From: Haliscomenobacter hydrossis DSM 1100
GTDB taxonomy: Bacteria; Bacteroidota; Bacteroidia; Chitinophagales; Saprospiraceae
Direction of reading: 5' to 3'
NCBI RefSeq assembly: GCF_000212735.1
Contig: NC_015510.1
Coordinates: 3,907,001 to 3,971,000 of the forward strand
DNA length: 64,000 bases
Under the pieces are notes generated by a model that made no database searches, was not told the origin of the DNA, and saw only the letters and a program-made list of their open reading frames with translations. Numbering within the stretch: position 1 is the first letter of the stretch; each line of letters starts with the position of its first letter. Below are positions 7,835-17,511 of the stretch, piece after piece. The position numbers were made by a program, and so were the translations under genes.

Positions 7835-9142
7835 TTCATCTTTATCCCTCGAAGGCACATCCAGCAACAACAATTCGATAATCGAAGGGCTATTCTGGAT
7901 CATGTCGACGATGCGTACCTGATAAGGGTGAATGATGAGTTCCTGGCCTTCTTCCGGCAGTTCATCACTTTGTTCCATGATCAATCCAGCCAGCGTAATA
8001 TAGGATTCACTTTCTTGCAAGGGAAAAGGTAAAAATGCATTGATTTCATCCACAGGATGTTGGGCATGAACCCTGAAAACACTGTCGGATATTTTTTCCA
8101 CGATCGGCATTTCCGTATCGGTTTCGTCCTGAATATCCCCCACCAATTCTTCGATGATGTCTTCCAGGGTCAGCAAACCCACAATTCCGCCGAATTCGTT
8201 GACCACGATGGCCATTTGGTTTTTTTGCTCCTGAAACTGGCGCAAAACCTGGCTGATTTTTTTGCTGGAGGAAATAAACAACAACTCCCTGGTCATGCTG
8301 CGCAGGGTACCCTGTCGATTACCACGCAAGGTGGCCAGCAAATCTTTGGTCAAGATGAAGCCAAGGATATTGTCCATGTTTTCTTCGTAGACCGGATAGC
8401 GAGAATATCCCTCCTGTATGGCATAATCGATGGCATCATCGATGGGCATGGCCACATTGATGGCCGAAATCTGGTTGCGTGGTTTGAGCACCTGACGCAC
8501 TGTACGGTCGTCGAAGTCGAATACGTTTTGGATGAGTTCGCGTTCAGAAGCCCGAATGGCTCCTCCTTCGGCACTTTCGGCAATGATGAGCTTCAACTCA
8601 TCCTCCGAGTGAATCTCAGCGTGTGGTACAGGCTGAATCCCAATCGATTTGAGAATGAAATTGGCAAATCCGTTCAGGATGTAAATAAACGGCCGAAATA
8701 CAAAATAAAAGGCCCGCAAGGGCAGTGAAGTGTACAACGTGGTAGAGGTCGGATAACGAATGGCCAAAGATTTGGGTGCCAATTCGCCAAACACGATGTG
8801 CATCACGGTGATGACTGCAAAAGCGATGGGTAGTGCGATACGGTGGGCCAAGGCTTCATCCAGGTGGATATTCATGCCTTCCATCGCCCCAAGAATCAGC
8901 TTGGTCATGACGTCTTCGCCGACCCAACCCAGCCCCAAACTGGCCAGCGTAATGCCCAATTGGGTTGCCGCCAGGTAGCCATCCAAATTATTGACTACAC
9001 CCTCGGCGATGCGTCCAGCAAAACTTTCGCTGGCCTTGACTTGAATTTGAGAGATACGGACTTTAACAATGGCAAATTCTGCCGCAACGAAAAATCCGTT
9101 TAAGAATACAAGGAGAACAGTGAGTAATATATCAGGCCCCAT
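7832..9142 (-). CDS. CNNM/CorC-HlyC family membrane protein (DUF21 + CBS + CorC_HlyC)
   Basis: 436 aa. The N-terminal DUF21 transmembrane domain (residues 1-190, about four hydrophobic segments; LLVFLNGFFVAAEFAIVKVRIS is the typical start) is followed by a tandem CBS pair (about 205-330, including RNQISAINVAMPIDDAIDYAIQEGYSRYPVYEEN and the second repeat ending NEFGGIVGLLTLEDIIEELVGDIQDE) and a C-terminal CorC_HlyC domain (345-430). Often annotated 'hemolysin', but family knowledge points to magnesium or other cation efflux at the inner membrane. The length is normal. It is convergent with the S41 gene and divergent from the TPR membrane protein. Confidence 0.9.
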   Translation of the reverse strand: MGPDILLTVLLVFLNGFFVAAEFAIVKVRISQIQVKASESFAGRIAEGVVNNLDGYLAATQLGITLASLGLGWVGEDVMTKLILGAMEGMNIHLDEALAHRIALPIAFAVITVMHIVFGELAPKSLAIRYPTSTTLYTSLPLRAFYFVFRPFIYILNGFANFILKSIGIQPVPHAEIHSEDELKLIIAESAEGGAIRASERELIQNVFDFDDRTVRQVLKPRNQISAINVAMPIDDAIDYAIQEGYSRYPVYEENMDNILGFILTKDLLATLRGNRQGTLRSMTRELLFISSSKKISQVLRQFQEQKNQMAIVVNEFGGIVGLLTLEDIIEELVGDIQDETDTEMPIVEKISDSVFRVHAQHPVDEINAFLPFPLQESESYITLAGLIMEQSDELPEEGQELIIHPYQVRIVDMIQNSPSIIELLLLDVPSRDKDE

Positions 9143-9316
9143 TTCGATAATTATAACAAGATACAGCAGCCATGCTCAAATTTTGGTTTTGGTAATGAGC
9201 CATGTATGATGCCGCTTTACTCGTGATTATTCAGGCACAAAATTAGGGATATTCTTACAACTTTATGATATTGTTTTCATTCATTACCTTCGCAGGGTAA
9301 AAATTCTGGACACGAC

Positions 9317-11380
9317 ATGAGTAAAATACCCAAGGGAAGAAAATCTGTAGGTGGAAAACCAGGCTCAGGCAAAAGTATTCCGACCACTAAAATCACGACA
9401 CCCACGGCCAGTGAAATAAATGCCGCATTGGAGGGGAGCAAATCCCCACAGCGCTTGCATCTGGCCATTTTGCTGGGTTTGAGTATTTTGCTCTATGCCA
9501 ATACGCTCGGGCACGAATTCGTGCTGGATGATGCGATTGTGATCACGGAGAACATGCACGTGCAGAAAGGCTGGGCGGGACTTGCGGATATTTTCAACAA
9601 GGATACGTTTCACGGGTTTTTTAAAACCGACAAACAAGGGCTGGTTGAAGGCGGGCGTTACCGTCCTTTTACCCTGGCTATGTTTGCCATTGAAGGGGGC
9701 ATTTTTGGACACAATCCCTTTTGGGGACACCTGTTCAACATATTGTGGTACGGGCTTACCGGAGTGGTATTTTATTTGTTGGCCAGTGGATTATTTGCTT
9801 TCCGCTGGAACAAAGTGCTGAGCGCCTGGTTGGCATTTGCTGCGGCACTACTTTTTGTAGCACACCCCCTGCATACCGAAGCGGTGGCCAACATCAAGGG
9901 ACGTGATGAAATCATGGCGCTGCTGGGGAGTTTAGCTGCCCTTTATTTTTCCTTGCGGGGTTATCATTCGGGAAAGTTGGGCTGGGAAGCATTGGCAGCT
10001 TTGTGTTTTTTGGTGGGAATATTTTCCAAAGAAAATGCCATCACCTTTCTAGCCATCGTGCCGCTGACTTACTGGTTTTTTACCAATGCCTCTATCGGTC
10101 AAATCTTCAGATATACGGCACCCTTTGTGTTGATCGCCATCTTTTTTTTAATGGTGCGCTCCAATGTTCTTCCCGATGTGCAGATTGGTACTGCCTCCAA
10201 TGAGCTGATGAACAATCCGTATTTAAAATTGGAGGGCAATCAGTACGTTCCATTTTCGGGGGCAGAGCGGCAGGCTACGGTTTTTTATACCCTGGGAAAA
10301 TACATCCAATTGTTTTTGGTGCCCTATCCGCTCACCCACGATTATTATCCCATGCAAATTCCGCGCATGACTTGGGGGCAACCGGGGGCTATATTGAGTT
10401 TTTTACTTTATTTGGGTATGGGTATTTACGGCGTGATGGGCTTGCGTAAAAAATCGCCCATTGCCTATGGCCTGTTGTTTTATTTGATCACCCTCTCCAT
10501 CGTATCCAACATTTGGCTGGTGGTGGGTACCAACATGTCGGAACGTTTTGTGTTTATGCCTTCGGTCGGCTTGTGTATGGCCGTAGTAGCGAGCTTGGCT
10601 TCCTGGTTTTATGGGGTAAAACTACCCCAAACCACGCGGCCTCAGACGGTAATTTTCAGCATTGGAGCAATTGCCCTGATTTTTGGAGGTTTGACAATTT
10701 TGCGCAACAACGCCTGGAAAGACAACCTGACCCTGTTCCGTACTGACGCCAAAACTTCAGCAAACAGTGCCAAAGTGCGCAATGCCCTGGGCGGAGAGTT
10801 GATTGTCCGAGCTGAAAAAATCAAAAATGATTCCCTGACTAAAGTTGCATTTCTCCAGGAGGCCGCGACCAATTTATTAAAAGCCATAGAACTTCACCCT
10901 GGCTACAAAGACGCTTTCTTTTTGCTGGGCACCTGCAACATCCACCTGCGCAATTACCCGGAAGCCGTGAAATACCTCGAAGGCGCTTATTCCCTGAATT
11001 CAAGCGATACAAATACCGTCCGAAACCTCAGTGTCGCTTATCGTTTGCTGGGGCAAGAAGAAGGAGAAAAAAAAGGCAACCTGGCCAATGCGTTAACCTA
11101 TTTGCAAAAAGCACTGACCCTCAGTCCCAATGATTATACCACCTTGCGTTTGCTGGGGGTAGCCTATCATGTCACCCAAAACTATGCCCTGGCCTTGAGT
11201 TATTTTGAAAAGGCCAGGAACCAGGCACCTCAACTGGCCGACGCTTGGTTTGAACTAGGCATGGCATACGAGTTTGTCAAAGACGACACCAACGCCCAGC
11301 AAGCTTTTGCCAAAGCAGGACAATTAGACCCCAATATTCAACAGAAATTTCAGGATCGCAAGCAAGGAGTAGGGCAGTAA
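9317..11380 (+). CDS. GT-C-like multi-pass membrane protein with C-terminal TPR repeats
   Basis: 687 aa. A basic Lys/Gly/Ser/Thr-rich N-tail (1-45) precedes a first membrane helix (LAILLGLSILLYANTLG) and the loop motif HEFVLDDAIVITEN; the acidic pair after the first helix is typical of GT-C/PMT-type O-glycosyltransferases and TMTC-like proteins. About ten hydrophobic segments continue to residue about 460. The last 200 residues contain at least four TPR units (AIELHPGYKDAFFLLGTCNIHLRNYPEAVKYLEGAYSLN; ALTLSPNDYTTLRLLGVAYHVTQNYALALSYFEKA). A role in protein O-glycosylation is inference from architecture. The last base of its TAA is the first base of the next inverted repeat. Confidence 0.8.
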   Translation: MSKIPKGRKSVGGKPGSGKSIPTTKITTPTASEINAALEGSKSPQRLHLAILLGLSILLYANTLGHEFVLDDAIVITENMHVQKGWAGLADIFNKDTFHGFFKTDKQGLVEGGRYRPFTLAMFAIEGGIFGHNPFWGHLFNILWYGLTGVVFYLLASGLFAFRWNKVLSAWLAFAAALLFVAHPLHTEAVANIKGRDEIMALLGSLAALYFSLRGYHSGKLGWEALAALCFLVGIFSKENAITFLAIVPLTYWFFTNASIGQIFRYTAPFVLIAIFFLMVRSNVLPDVQIGTASNELMNNPYLKLEGNQYVPFSGAERQATVFYTLGKYIQLFLVPYPLTHDYYPMQIPRMTWGQPGAILSFLLYLGMGIYGVMGLRKKSPIAYGLLFYLITLSIVSNIWLVVGTNMSERFVFMPSVGLCMAVVASLASWFYGVKLPQTTRPQTVIFSIGAIALIFGGLTILRNNAWKDNLTLFRTDAKTSANSAKVRNALGGELIVRAEKIKNDSLTKVAFLQEAATNLLKAIELHPGYKDAFFLLGTCNIHLRNYPEAVKYLEGAYSLNSSDTNTVRNLSVAYRLLGQEEGEKKGNLANALTYLQKALTLSPNDYTTLRLLGVAYHVTQNYALALSYFEKARNQAPQLADAWFELGMAYEFVKDDTNAQQAFAKAGQLDPNIQQKFQDRKQGVGQ

Positions 11381-11536
11381 GGAACGGAAACGAAATAAAA
11401 GCGCATTTTGCTGGACTCTTTTTTAATTTGGCCGCGTTACTCGTCAGTTGCGTAGTATACTATGCGCCTTCCTCGCGCCTTGCCAAATCAAAAAATAGCC
11501 GCCTCAAATCTGCGCTTTTATTTCGCTTCCGTTCCT
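11380..11536. repeat. 157-bp nested foldback element
   Basis: The outer arms, 11380-11405 and 11511-11536, are 26 bp with one mismatch. A second stem pairs 11419-11432 with 11482-11495 (one mismatch). A central near-palindrome around GTAGTATACTA lies at about 11450-11467. The element begins on the last base of the upstream stop codon. Its architecture (three stacked stems with a GTAG/CTAY centre) resembles the element at 17512-17671, although the outer arms differ. Confidence 0.8.
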
Positions 11537-11544
11537 AATGCCAA

Positions 11545-11552
11545 TAATTTTG
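11545..11552 (+). promoter_or_regulatory. Candidate -7 element for the 11619 gene
   Basis: TAATTTTG fits TAnnTTTG 66 bp before the ATG at 11619 and lies just outside the foldback element. The -33 position reads TTT rather than TTG. Confidence 0.4.
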
Positions 11553-11618
11553 TAATTTAGCAGAGCCTTAACAAACCTTTACCCCCTTCGGGAGGTCTTA
11601 ATAGGAAAAGCATTCGGA

Positions 11619-12266
11619 ATGATGATGAAGCGCAAATGGTGGATTTTGATTTTGGCTGGAATAATGAGCCTGGGGGCTGAATTGCAAGCGCAACGCGATA
11701 CCAACTTGGTTCAATTTTCAGGACTGGTACTGGATGGCAGCAATGACCAACTTATCCCGGTGCCCTATACCAACATTTTCATCAAAGGAAAGAACCGGGG
11801 GACTTACTCCGATCTTAAAGGGTTTTTCTCCATTGTGGTGGAAAAAGGCGACGTCATTCGTTTTTCCACCATCGGTTACGAAACGGTGGAGTACCGCATT
11901 CCCAAAGACTTGAAGGATGACCGCTACTCCCTGGTGCAATTGATGACCCAGGATGTAGTCAATTTACCCGAAACGGTGATCTTTCCCTGGCCAAGTCGCG
12001 ATCATTTCCGCCTGGAATTTCTGGCGATGGACGTTACCCCCGAATTGCAAAAACGCGCTGCCGAAAACCTGGCCAAAGAAACTTTGAAAAAAACCGAGGT
12101 CGGTACCCGCTATGATGGCGATGAAAATGCCGACTTTTTCCTGCGCCGCCAGGCTAGCAACTATTACTACTACGGCCAGGCGCCGCCCATGAATATCTTC
12201 AACCCGATTGCCTGGGGCAAGTTTTTCAAGGCTTGGAAGGCAGGGGACTTTAAGAAGAAAGAATAA
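11619..12266 (+). CDS. Secreted protein with CarboxypepD-like beta-sandwich domain
   Basis: 215 aa; the start is one of three tandem ATGs. A signal peptide (KWWILILAGIMSLGAELQAQ) leads into a carboxypeptidase-regulatory-like domain at about residues 32-115 (FSGLVLDGSNDQLIPVPYTNIFIKGKNRGTYSDLKGFFSIVVEKGDVIRFSTIGYETVEYRIP). This is the same fold as the N-terminal domain of SusC-like proteins, but there is no barrel. The C-terminal 90 residues are charged with a YYYYGQAPPMNIFNPIAWGKFFKAW segment. Such proteins are common and functionally undefined in Bacteroidota. The last base of its TAA begins the next hairpin. Confidence 0.78.
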   Translation: MMMKRKWWILILAGIMSLGAELQAQRDTNLVQFSGLVLDGSNDQLIPVPYTNIFIKGKNRGTYSDLKGFFSIVVEKGDVIRFSTIGYETVEYRIPKDLKDDRYSLVQLMTQDVVNLPETVIFPWPSRDHFRLEFLAMDVTPELQKRAAENLAKETLKKTEVGTRYDGDENADFFLRRQASNYYYYGQAPPMNIFNPIAWGKFFKAWKAGDFKKKE

Positions 12267-12337
12267 GCTATGAGCTGTCAGCCATCAGCCATGAGCTAGC
12301 TGATGGCTGACAGCTCATAGCTCATAGCTGACAGCTA
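12266..12337. repeat. Perfect 24-bp inverted repeat with AGCT-word arms (family F)
   Basis: 12266-12289 and 12299-12322 pair perfectly over 24 bp with a 9-nt loop. Words of 7 bp (AGCTATG, AGCTGTC, AGCCATC) run in tandem and continue on the right side to 12337. The plus-strand stop TAA shares base 12266 and the minus-strand stop TAG (12335-12337) is inside the last word. It lies between convergent genes. Confidence 0.9.
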
Positions 12338-12637
12338 GACCATTTCCATCAGCGTTCGAAACGCCACGTACCGATCCTTGTACCTCTCCATATGGCTGCG
12401 CTGCAATTGCGCGGCATGCTCTTGCTGGTACTGCTGAAAAGTTTCCATGTCTGGACTGTAGTACTGGATGGCATATGTTACGCCTCCATCTTCGTCATCG
12501 TGCAATAGCCGACAAACCCGGTGCTCAGTGAATTTGCCCGTGGCCATTACATTCGGCAGGTGAACTTCTTTCATCCAGGCCAACCACTCTTGGTGGATGG
12601 TCTCGTCGATTTTAATGGTTTCGTTAAAGACAATCAT
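12335..12637 (-). CDS. DUF4286 family protein
   Basis: 100 aa, the whole family domain (MIVFNETIKIDETIHQEWLAWMKEVHLPNVMATGKFTEHRVCRLL...TYAIQYYSPDMETFQQYQQEHAAQLQRSHMERYKDRYVAFRTLMEMV). It resembles a small ferredoxin-like alpha/beta cytosolic protein of unknown function that is widely conserved in Bacteroidota. No signal peptide. The length is complete. It is divergent from the xylanase gene. Confidence 0.85.
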   Translation of the reverse strand: MIVFNETIKIDETIHQEWLAWMKEVHLPNVMATGKFTEHRVCRLLHDDEDGGVTYAIQYYSPDMETFQQYQQEHAAQLQRSHMERYKDRYVAFRTLMEMV

Positions 12638-12727
12638 AACTGATCTTTTTTCCCTTAGCTTTTTTTAGAACAAAAAAGAAACGTGTACATTGGGCTACTA
12701 ATATTAATCTTGAGCAATCACAACAAA

Positions 12728-14872
12728 ATGGTCATGATGAGAACGTGGATTCTAAACACGCTAGCTCTTTTTATGTTGGGTAATGCCGTCGGCCAAACCG
12801 CTTATTACACCACCTTGCAAAGCCAATTGAGCAGCAAATATAACCTTTCTGGAGGTGCGTGGTTGCTTCCAGCTGATGAATCACAAGTGCTAAATAATTT
12901 AAGCGCATATGGCGGCACCTTAAGTGGAAGCGTCACCATTCCAGGCCAGGCTTTTACCCGCTTGCGGCAAATGACCATTAATTCACCCGGGACTGAACCC
13001 TGGAGTAGCGCGGTTACCTGTACCAACACCCAAGCCATCACCAAAGGTTCGATCTGTTTGATGGTCATTTGGGTTCGCTCTGCTACTGCTGAAAAAGCCA
13101 AGGTGAACTTGTTGCTAGAACGGGTTAATACGTATGAAAAAGAAATTTTTTTAACCACTGAGATTGGTACAAGTTGGCAACAATTCATCGCGCCATTTGA
13201 GGCCGATTTTAACTACACGGCAAATCAACTCACCTTTGGATTTCAAACCGGATTTAAAGCGCAAAGTATTGAGATCGGCGGAATTGCCCTGATTGATTTT
13301 AAAAACAAATACACCATTGATCGTTTTCCCATCGAACTCCACCAAAATTACGCGGGTTCAGAAGCCGATGCCCCCTGGAGGGCCGAAGCTGCGCAACGCA
13401 TTGAACAAATTCGCAAAGCTGATTACACAGTAGCGGTCACCAAAACCAATGGTGATCCCGTCTCTGGAGCCACCGTAAAGATGGAAATGTTGGCGCACGA
13501 GTTTACTTTTGGGTCAGCCATTACCGCCAACCGCATCGCTGGCAACAAAGCTCAGGACAATACCTACCAACAAAAAATATTCGACTTTGATGGAAAAGGC
13601 CATGGATTCAACGAAGTGGTTTTTGAAAATGACCTGAAATGGGATGCCTGGGAACAGAAATGGTTTGTCAGCAATGCCGATGTGGCCAAAGCCACAGTTT
13701 GGCTCAATGATCGGGGGGTCTCGGTGCGCGGGCACAACCTCGTTTGGCCGGGCTGGCAATACCTTCCTACCGACATGAAGACCAATCAAAGCAACCCGAC
13801 TTACCTCAAACAACGCATCAACAGTAGACTAAACGAAATCTTGACTTACCCTGGGATCAAAGGCGTAATCAAGGAGTGGGACGTGTTGAACGAAATTACC
13901 CAAAATGAGGACCTGTCAAAAGCCTTCGCGGGCAGTTCAGGCTACCTTACGGGGAGAGAAATTTATGTCGACATCATCAAAAAGGCCAAAGAACTAGATC
14001 CAAACCTTAAGCTGTACATCAATGAGTATTCCACCATCGACCAAGGCAACACAGCGGGTAGCCCCATCTACGAACGCACCAAACAATACCTCAAAGAAAT
14101 CCAGAACGCGGGGATAAAAATCGATGGCATTGGTTTTCAGGGGCACATCAGTTCTGGGCTCGTATCCATGTACGATGTGAAAAATACATTGGATGATTTT
14201 TATGCCACTTTTGGTGCCCGCAGCAAAATAACAGAGTACGATTACGGAAGTTTGGTGGGAGACAGCCTGGCGGCACGCTTTACCGCCGATTTTCTGACCA
14301 TGTGCTTCAGTCATCCATCGATGGATGGCTTCCTGAGTTGGGGCTTCTGGCATGGCGCACATTGGCTGAGCAATGGGCCTTTTTTTCGGCTGGACTGGTC
14401 GATGCGTCCCGCTGCCAAAGCGGTAGCGGATCTTTTATATGACAAATGGTGGACCAACACTTCAGTCGTAACCAACCCGAACGGAATAGCCAACATTCGC
14501 GGATTTAAGGGAAAATACCGGATCACGGTATCATACAATGGTAAGGTGGCATATACGGATACGGTCAATTTGACCCAAAACAGTAACCTTTCGGTTAGTT
14601 TACCCAATACCGTGGGTTTAAAAGACTTTGAAAGGGAAAACTTCAACATGCAGTTTGTAAATCCTGCTCCGAAGGGATCGGTAGTTGCCGTTACTTGTAC
14701 GGATGTTCCATTGAACGCCCACATCATCAGCACTGATGGGCGCATACTGCTGCAAGTGAACAAGCCGGGAAGTAAGTTTGACATTCTTACCCCGTATACG
14801 CCAGGGATATATTTCTTGAGGGTGCAGTTGAAGAATGGACAATTACTGGGGCGGAAGTTGCTGGTGGAGTAG
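12728..14872 (+). CDS. Secreted GH10 endo-1,4-beta-xylanase with C-terminal sorting domain
   Basis: 714 aa from the ATG at 12728, which directly precedes the signal peptide (ILNTLALFMLGNAVGQ). Residues about 30-200 form a carbohydrate-binding-like beta-sandwich. The GH10 (beta/alpha)8 barrel spans about 245-570. The acid/base is Glu389 in WDVLNE and the nucleophile is Glu503 in ITEYDYG. GHNLVWPGWQY and GFQGHIS are further GH10 signatures. The last 75 residues (PAPKGSVVAVTCTDVPLNAHIISTDGRILLQ...GIYFLRVQLKNGQLLGRKLLVE) are a type IX secretion C-terminal sorting domain. The product is predicted to act on xylan outside the cell. It lies outside the PUL at 43-64 kb. Confidence 0.9.
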   Translation: MVMMRTWILNTLALFMLGNAVGQTAYYTTLQSQLSSKYNLSGGAWLLPADESQVLNNLSAYGGTLSGSVTIPGQAFTRLRQMTINSPGTEPWSSAVTCTNTQAITKGSICLMVIWVRSATAEKAKVNLLLERVNTYEKEIFLTTEIGTSWQQFIAPFEADFNYTANQLTFGFQTGFKAQSIEIGGIALIDFKNKYTIDRFPIELHQNYAGSEADAPWRAEAAQRIEQIRKADYTVAVTKTNGDPVSGATVKMEMLAHEFTFGSAITANRIAGNKAQDNTYQQKIFDFDGKGHGFNEVVFENDLKWDAWEQKWFVSNADVAKATVWLNDRGVSVRGHNLVWPGWQYLPTDMKTNQSNPTYLKQRINSRLNEILTYPGIKGVIKEWDVLNEITQNEDLSKAFAGSSGYLTGREIYVDIIKKAKELDPNLKLYINEYSTIDQGNTAGSPIYERTKQYLKEIQNAGIKIDGIGFQGHISSGLVSMYDVKNTLDDFYATFGARSKITEYDYGSLVGDSLAARFTADFLTMCFSHPSMDGFLSWGFWHGAHWLSNGPFFRLDWSMRPAAKAVADLLYDKWWTNTSVVTNPNGIANIRGFKGKYRITVSYNGKVAYTDTVNLTQNSNLSVSLPNTVGLKDFERENFNMQFVNPAPKGSVVAVTCTDVPLNAHIISTDGRILLQVNKPGSKFDILTPYTPGIYFLRVQLKNGQLLGRKLLVE

Positions 14873-14880
14873 CGGTCTTT

Positions 14881-14974
14881 TTTAGCCACAGAGAAAGCAG
14901 AGGGAAACCACAGAGAGAACTGAGGAGAAAACTTCGTTTCCTCTGTGGTGTTCCTCTGTTCCCTCTGTGGTTAA
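14881..14974. repeat. Imperfect inverted repeat with CCACAGAG-word arms (family E)
   Basis: Arms of about 40 bp (14881-14920 and 14935-14974) share the words CCACAGAG and CAGAGG and pair at roughly three quarters of positions around a short loop. It lies between the convergent xylanase and EttA genes, 8 bp past the xylanase stop and 11 bp from the EttA stop. This is the least perfect member of the set. Confidence 0.75.
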
Positions 14975-14985
14975 ATATGAATATC

Positions 14986-16665
14986 TTATCGGTTGATCAC
15001 ATTTTTAAACTTCGGTCTTTTCGGTGTTACGTCTCCATGGCGTTCCTTTTTCACTTTTTCATAGTCGGAGTAGTTGCCTTCAAAGAATTCCACAGTGGAA
15101 TCTCCCTCGAAGGACAAAATATGGGTAGCCAGGCGGTCGATGAACCAACGGTCGTGACTGATCACCAGCACGCAACCGGCAAAACTTTCCAAACCATCCT
15201 CCAATGAACGCAGGGTATTGATGTCGATGTCGTTGGTCGGTTCGTCCAGCAGCAGCACGTTGCCCCCTTCACGCAGGGTCATGGCCAGGTGCACCCGGTT
15301 GCGTTCTCCCCCTGATAGAAAAGACAGTTTCTTTTGCTGCGCATCGCCACTGAAGTTGAATTTGCTGATGTAGGCCCGGGAGTTAATTACCGCTTTACCT
15401 ACCGTGATGTTGTCGTTACCGCCTGAAATGGCGTCGTACACCAGTTTGTTGCCATCTTTCAGTTGGTCGTGCGATTGGTCAACGTACGAAAGTTGGACGG
15501 TATCACCAATGGTCACGGTACCTGCATCCGGTTTTTCTTTGCCCATGATGATTTTGAACAAAGTAGACTTACCCACCCCGTTGGGGCCAATGATGCCAAC
15601 CACGGCGTTTTTGGGGATAGAAAAGGACACATTTTCAAACAAAATTCGGTCGCCAAAAGACTTGCTGATGTTGTCCACATCAATGACCACATCGCCCAAA
15701 CGCGGCCCCGGAGGAATGAACAATTCCAGTTTGGCTTCTTTTTCCTTAACCTCTTCGTCGGCCAGTTTGTCGTAGGCGCTCAAACGCGCTTTGCCCTTGG
15801 CCTGACGCGCTTTGGGCGCCAAACGAATCCACTCCAATTCTCGCTCCAGCGTTTTGCGGCGCTTGGACTCGGTTTTTTCTTCCTGTTCCAGGCGTTTGGC
15901 CTTTTGCTCTAACCAGGAAGAGTAGTTGCCCTGCCAGGGAATGCCTTCTCCTCGGTCGAGTTCCAGAATCCAGCCCGCTACGTTGTCGAGGAAGTACCGG
16001 TCGTGCGTTACAGCGATAACGGTGCCAGGGAAGTTTTGCAGGTACTGCTCCAACCAGTCTACTGATTCGGCGTCCAGGTGGTTGGTCGGTTCGTCGAGTA
16101 GCAAGATGTCGGGATTGCTCAGCAACAAACGGCACAAGGCGACGCGGCGGCGTTCACCACCCGAAAGGACTTTGATGAGCGCATCGCCTTCGGGGCAACG
16201 CAGGGCGTCCATCGCGGTTTCCAGTTTATGGTCGAGCTCCCAGGCGTTGGCATGGTCGAGGTATTCCATGAGTTCGCCTTGCTTTTCGATGAGGCTCATC
16301 ATCTCGTCTTCGTCCATGGGTTCGGCGAGTTTGAGGTTGATCTCCTCGTATTCGGCCATTTTGGTTACCACTTCACTCACCGCCTCTTCTACAATTTGGC
16401 GCACCGTTTTGGACTCGTCCAGCGTGGGCTCTTGCTCCAGGTAACCAATTTTGTAGTTGCCATCAAAGGTGATTCGGCCTTGATAATTGGAGTCTAGCCC
16501 CGCAATCAGTTTCAAGAGGGTCGATTTACCCGAACCATTGAGACCCAATACGCCAATTTTGGCGCCGTAGAAAAATGAGAGCCAAATATTCTTCAGCACT
16601 TGTTTGGTCGGGGGAAAGGTTTTACTAACCCCCTCCATTGAAAAGATGATCTTTTCGCCTGCCAT
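14986..16665 (-). CDS. ettA: Energy-dependent translational throttle protein EttA (ABC-F)
   Basis: 559 aa, full length for EttA. Two ABC domains carry Walker A boxes GLNGSGKST (residues 41-49) and GPNGVGKST, signatures LSGGERRRVALCRLL and LSGGERNRVHLAMTL, and Walker B LLLDEPTNHLD and LLLDEPTNDID. The linker between them is the charged P-site tRNA interaction motif (WLEQKAKRLEQEEKTESKRRKTLERELEWIRLAPKARQAKGKARL). There are no membrane segments, as expected for ABC-F ribosome-associated ATPases. Family role: binds the ribosomal E site and gates the first elongation step according to ATP/ADP ratio. Confidence 0.95.
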   Translation of the reverse strand: MAGEKIIFSMEGVSKTFPPTKQVLKNIWLSFFYGAKIGVLGLNGSGKSTLLKLIAGLDSNYQGRITFDGNYKIGYLEQEPTLDESKTVRQIVEEAVSEVVTKMAEYEEINLKLAEPMDEDEMMSLIEKQGELMEYLDHANAWELDHKLETAMDALRCPEGDALIKVLSGGERRRVALCRLLLSNPDILLLDEPTNHLDAESVDWLEQYLQNFPGTVIAVTHDRYFLDNVAGWILELDRGEGIPWQGNYSSWLEQKAKRLEQEEKTESKRRKTLERELEWIRLAPKARQAKGKARLSAYDKLADEEVKEKEAKLELFIPPGPRLGDVVIDVDNISKSFGDRILFENVSFSIPKNAVVGIIGPNGVGKSTLFKIIMGKEKPDAGTVTIGDTVQLSYVDQSHDQLKDGNKLVYDAISGGNDNITVGKAVINSRAYISKFNFSGDAQQKKLSFLSGGERNRVHLAMTLREGGNVLLLDEPTNDIDINTLRSLEDGLESFAGCVLVISHDRWFIDRLATHILSFEGDSTVEFFEGNYSDYEKVKKERHGDVTPKRPKFKNVINR

Positions 16666-16767
16666 AAGGTGTAATTTTAAATCAGGCCGTAAAGATAAAA
16701 CATTGTAGAATGTTTGATAGGGCTAATTCCTTTTCCCTATTTTTGCTCCCGAAAATTCAACTGACAC

Positions 16768-17511
16768 ATGTACAAAGGCAAAAAAGTCATCGTCGTTCTC
16801 CCGGCATACAACGCCGCACTCACCCTGAAAAAAACCTACCAGGAGATTCCCTTCGACCTGGTGGACGAAGTAATCCTCTGCGATGACGCCAGCAAAGACA
16901 ACACCGCCGAGCTTGCCCGGAGTATCGGTATCCAGCACGTAATTAAACACGAACAGAACAAGGGCTACGGGGGCAACCAAAAAACCCTCTACCGCAAAGC
17001 CTTGGAATTGGGCGGCGACATCGTGATCATGTTGCACCCGGATTACCAGTATACCCCTTTGCTGATCCCTTCGATGGTCAACATCATCGGGGACGAGTTG
17101 TACCCGGTGGTACTGGGTTCCCGTATTCTGGGCATGGGGGCGCTCAAAGGAGGTATGCCCATGTACAAATACATCGCCAACCGCTTTCTCACTTTTGCCC
17201 AAAACCTGCTCATCAATTACAAACTCTCCGAATACCATACCGGCTACCGCGCATTTAGCCGCGAAGTGTTGGAAGGCATCAACTTTGAGCAAAACTCCGA
17301 CGACTTCGTGTTCGACAACGAGATGCTCTCACAAATCGTGTTTGCTGGTTTCGACATTGCTGAGGTGACTTGTCCTACCAAATACTTTGAAGAAGCTTCT
17401 TCCATCAATTTCCGTAGGAGTATGAAGTACGGCTTGGGGGTTTTGCGGGTATCGATTGGGCATTTTTTCAGCCGGATGGGGGTCGTTAAATTGAAGATGT
17501 ACCGCAGATAA
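16768..17511 (+). CDS. Glycosyltransferase family 2 (polyprenyl-phosphate-type)
   Basis: 247 aa, a single GT-A domain without C-terminal membrane segments. The start KKVIVVLPAYNAALTLKKTYQEIPFDLVDEVILCDDASKDNTAELARS, the HPDYQYTP segment around the metal-binding acidic residues and NDEMLSQIVFAGFDIAEVTCPTKYF resemble DPM1-like and GtrB-like transferases. It probably moves a nucleotide-sugar residue onto a lipid or polysaccharide precursor at the inner face of the membrane; the substrate is unknown. It is divergent from ettA. Its TAA is immediately followed by the 160-bp foldback element. Confidence 0.85.
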   Translation: MYKGKKVIVVLPAYNAALTLKKTYQEIPFDLVDEVILCDDASKDNTAELARSIGIQHVIKHEQNKGYGGNQKTLYRKALELGGDIVIMLHPDYQYTPLLIPSMVNIIGDELYPVVLGSRILGMGALKGGMPMYKYIANRFLTFAQNLLINYKLSEYHTGYRAFSREVLEGINFEQNSDDFVFDNEMLSQIVFAGFDIAEVTCPTKYFEEASSINFRRSMKYGLGVLRVSIGHFFSRMGVVKLKMYRR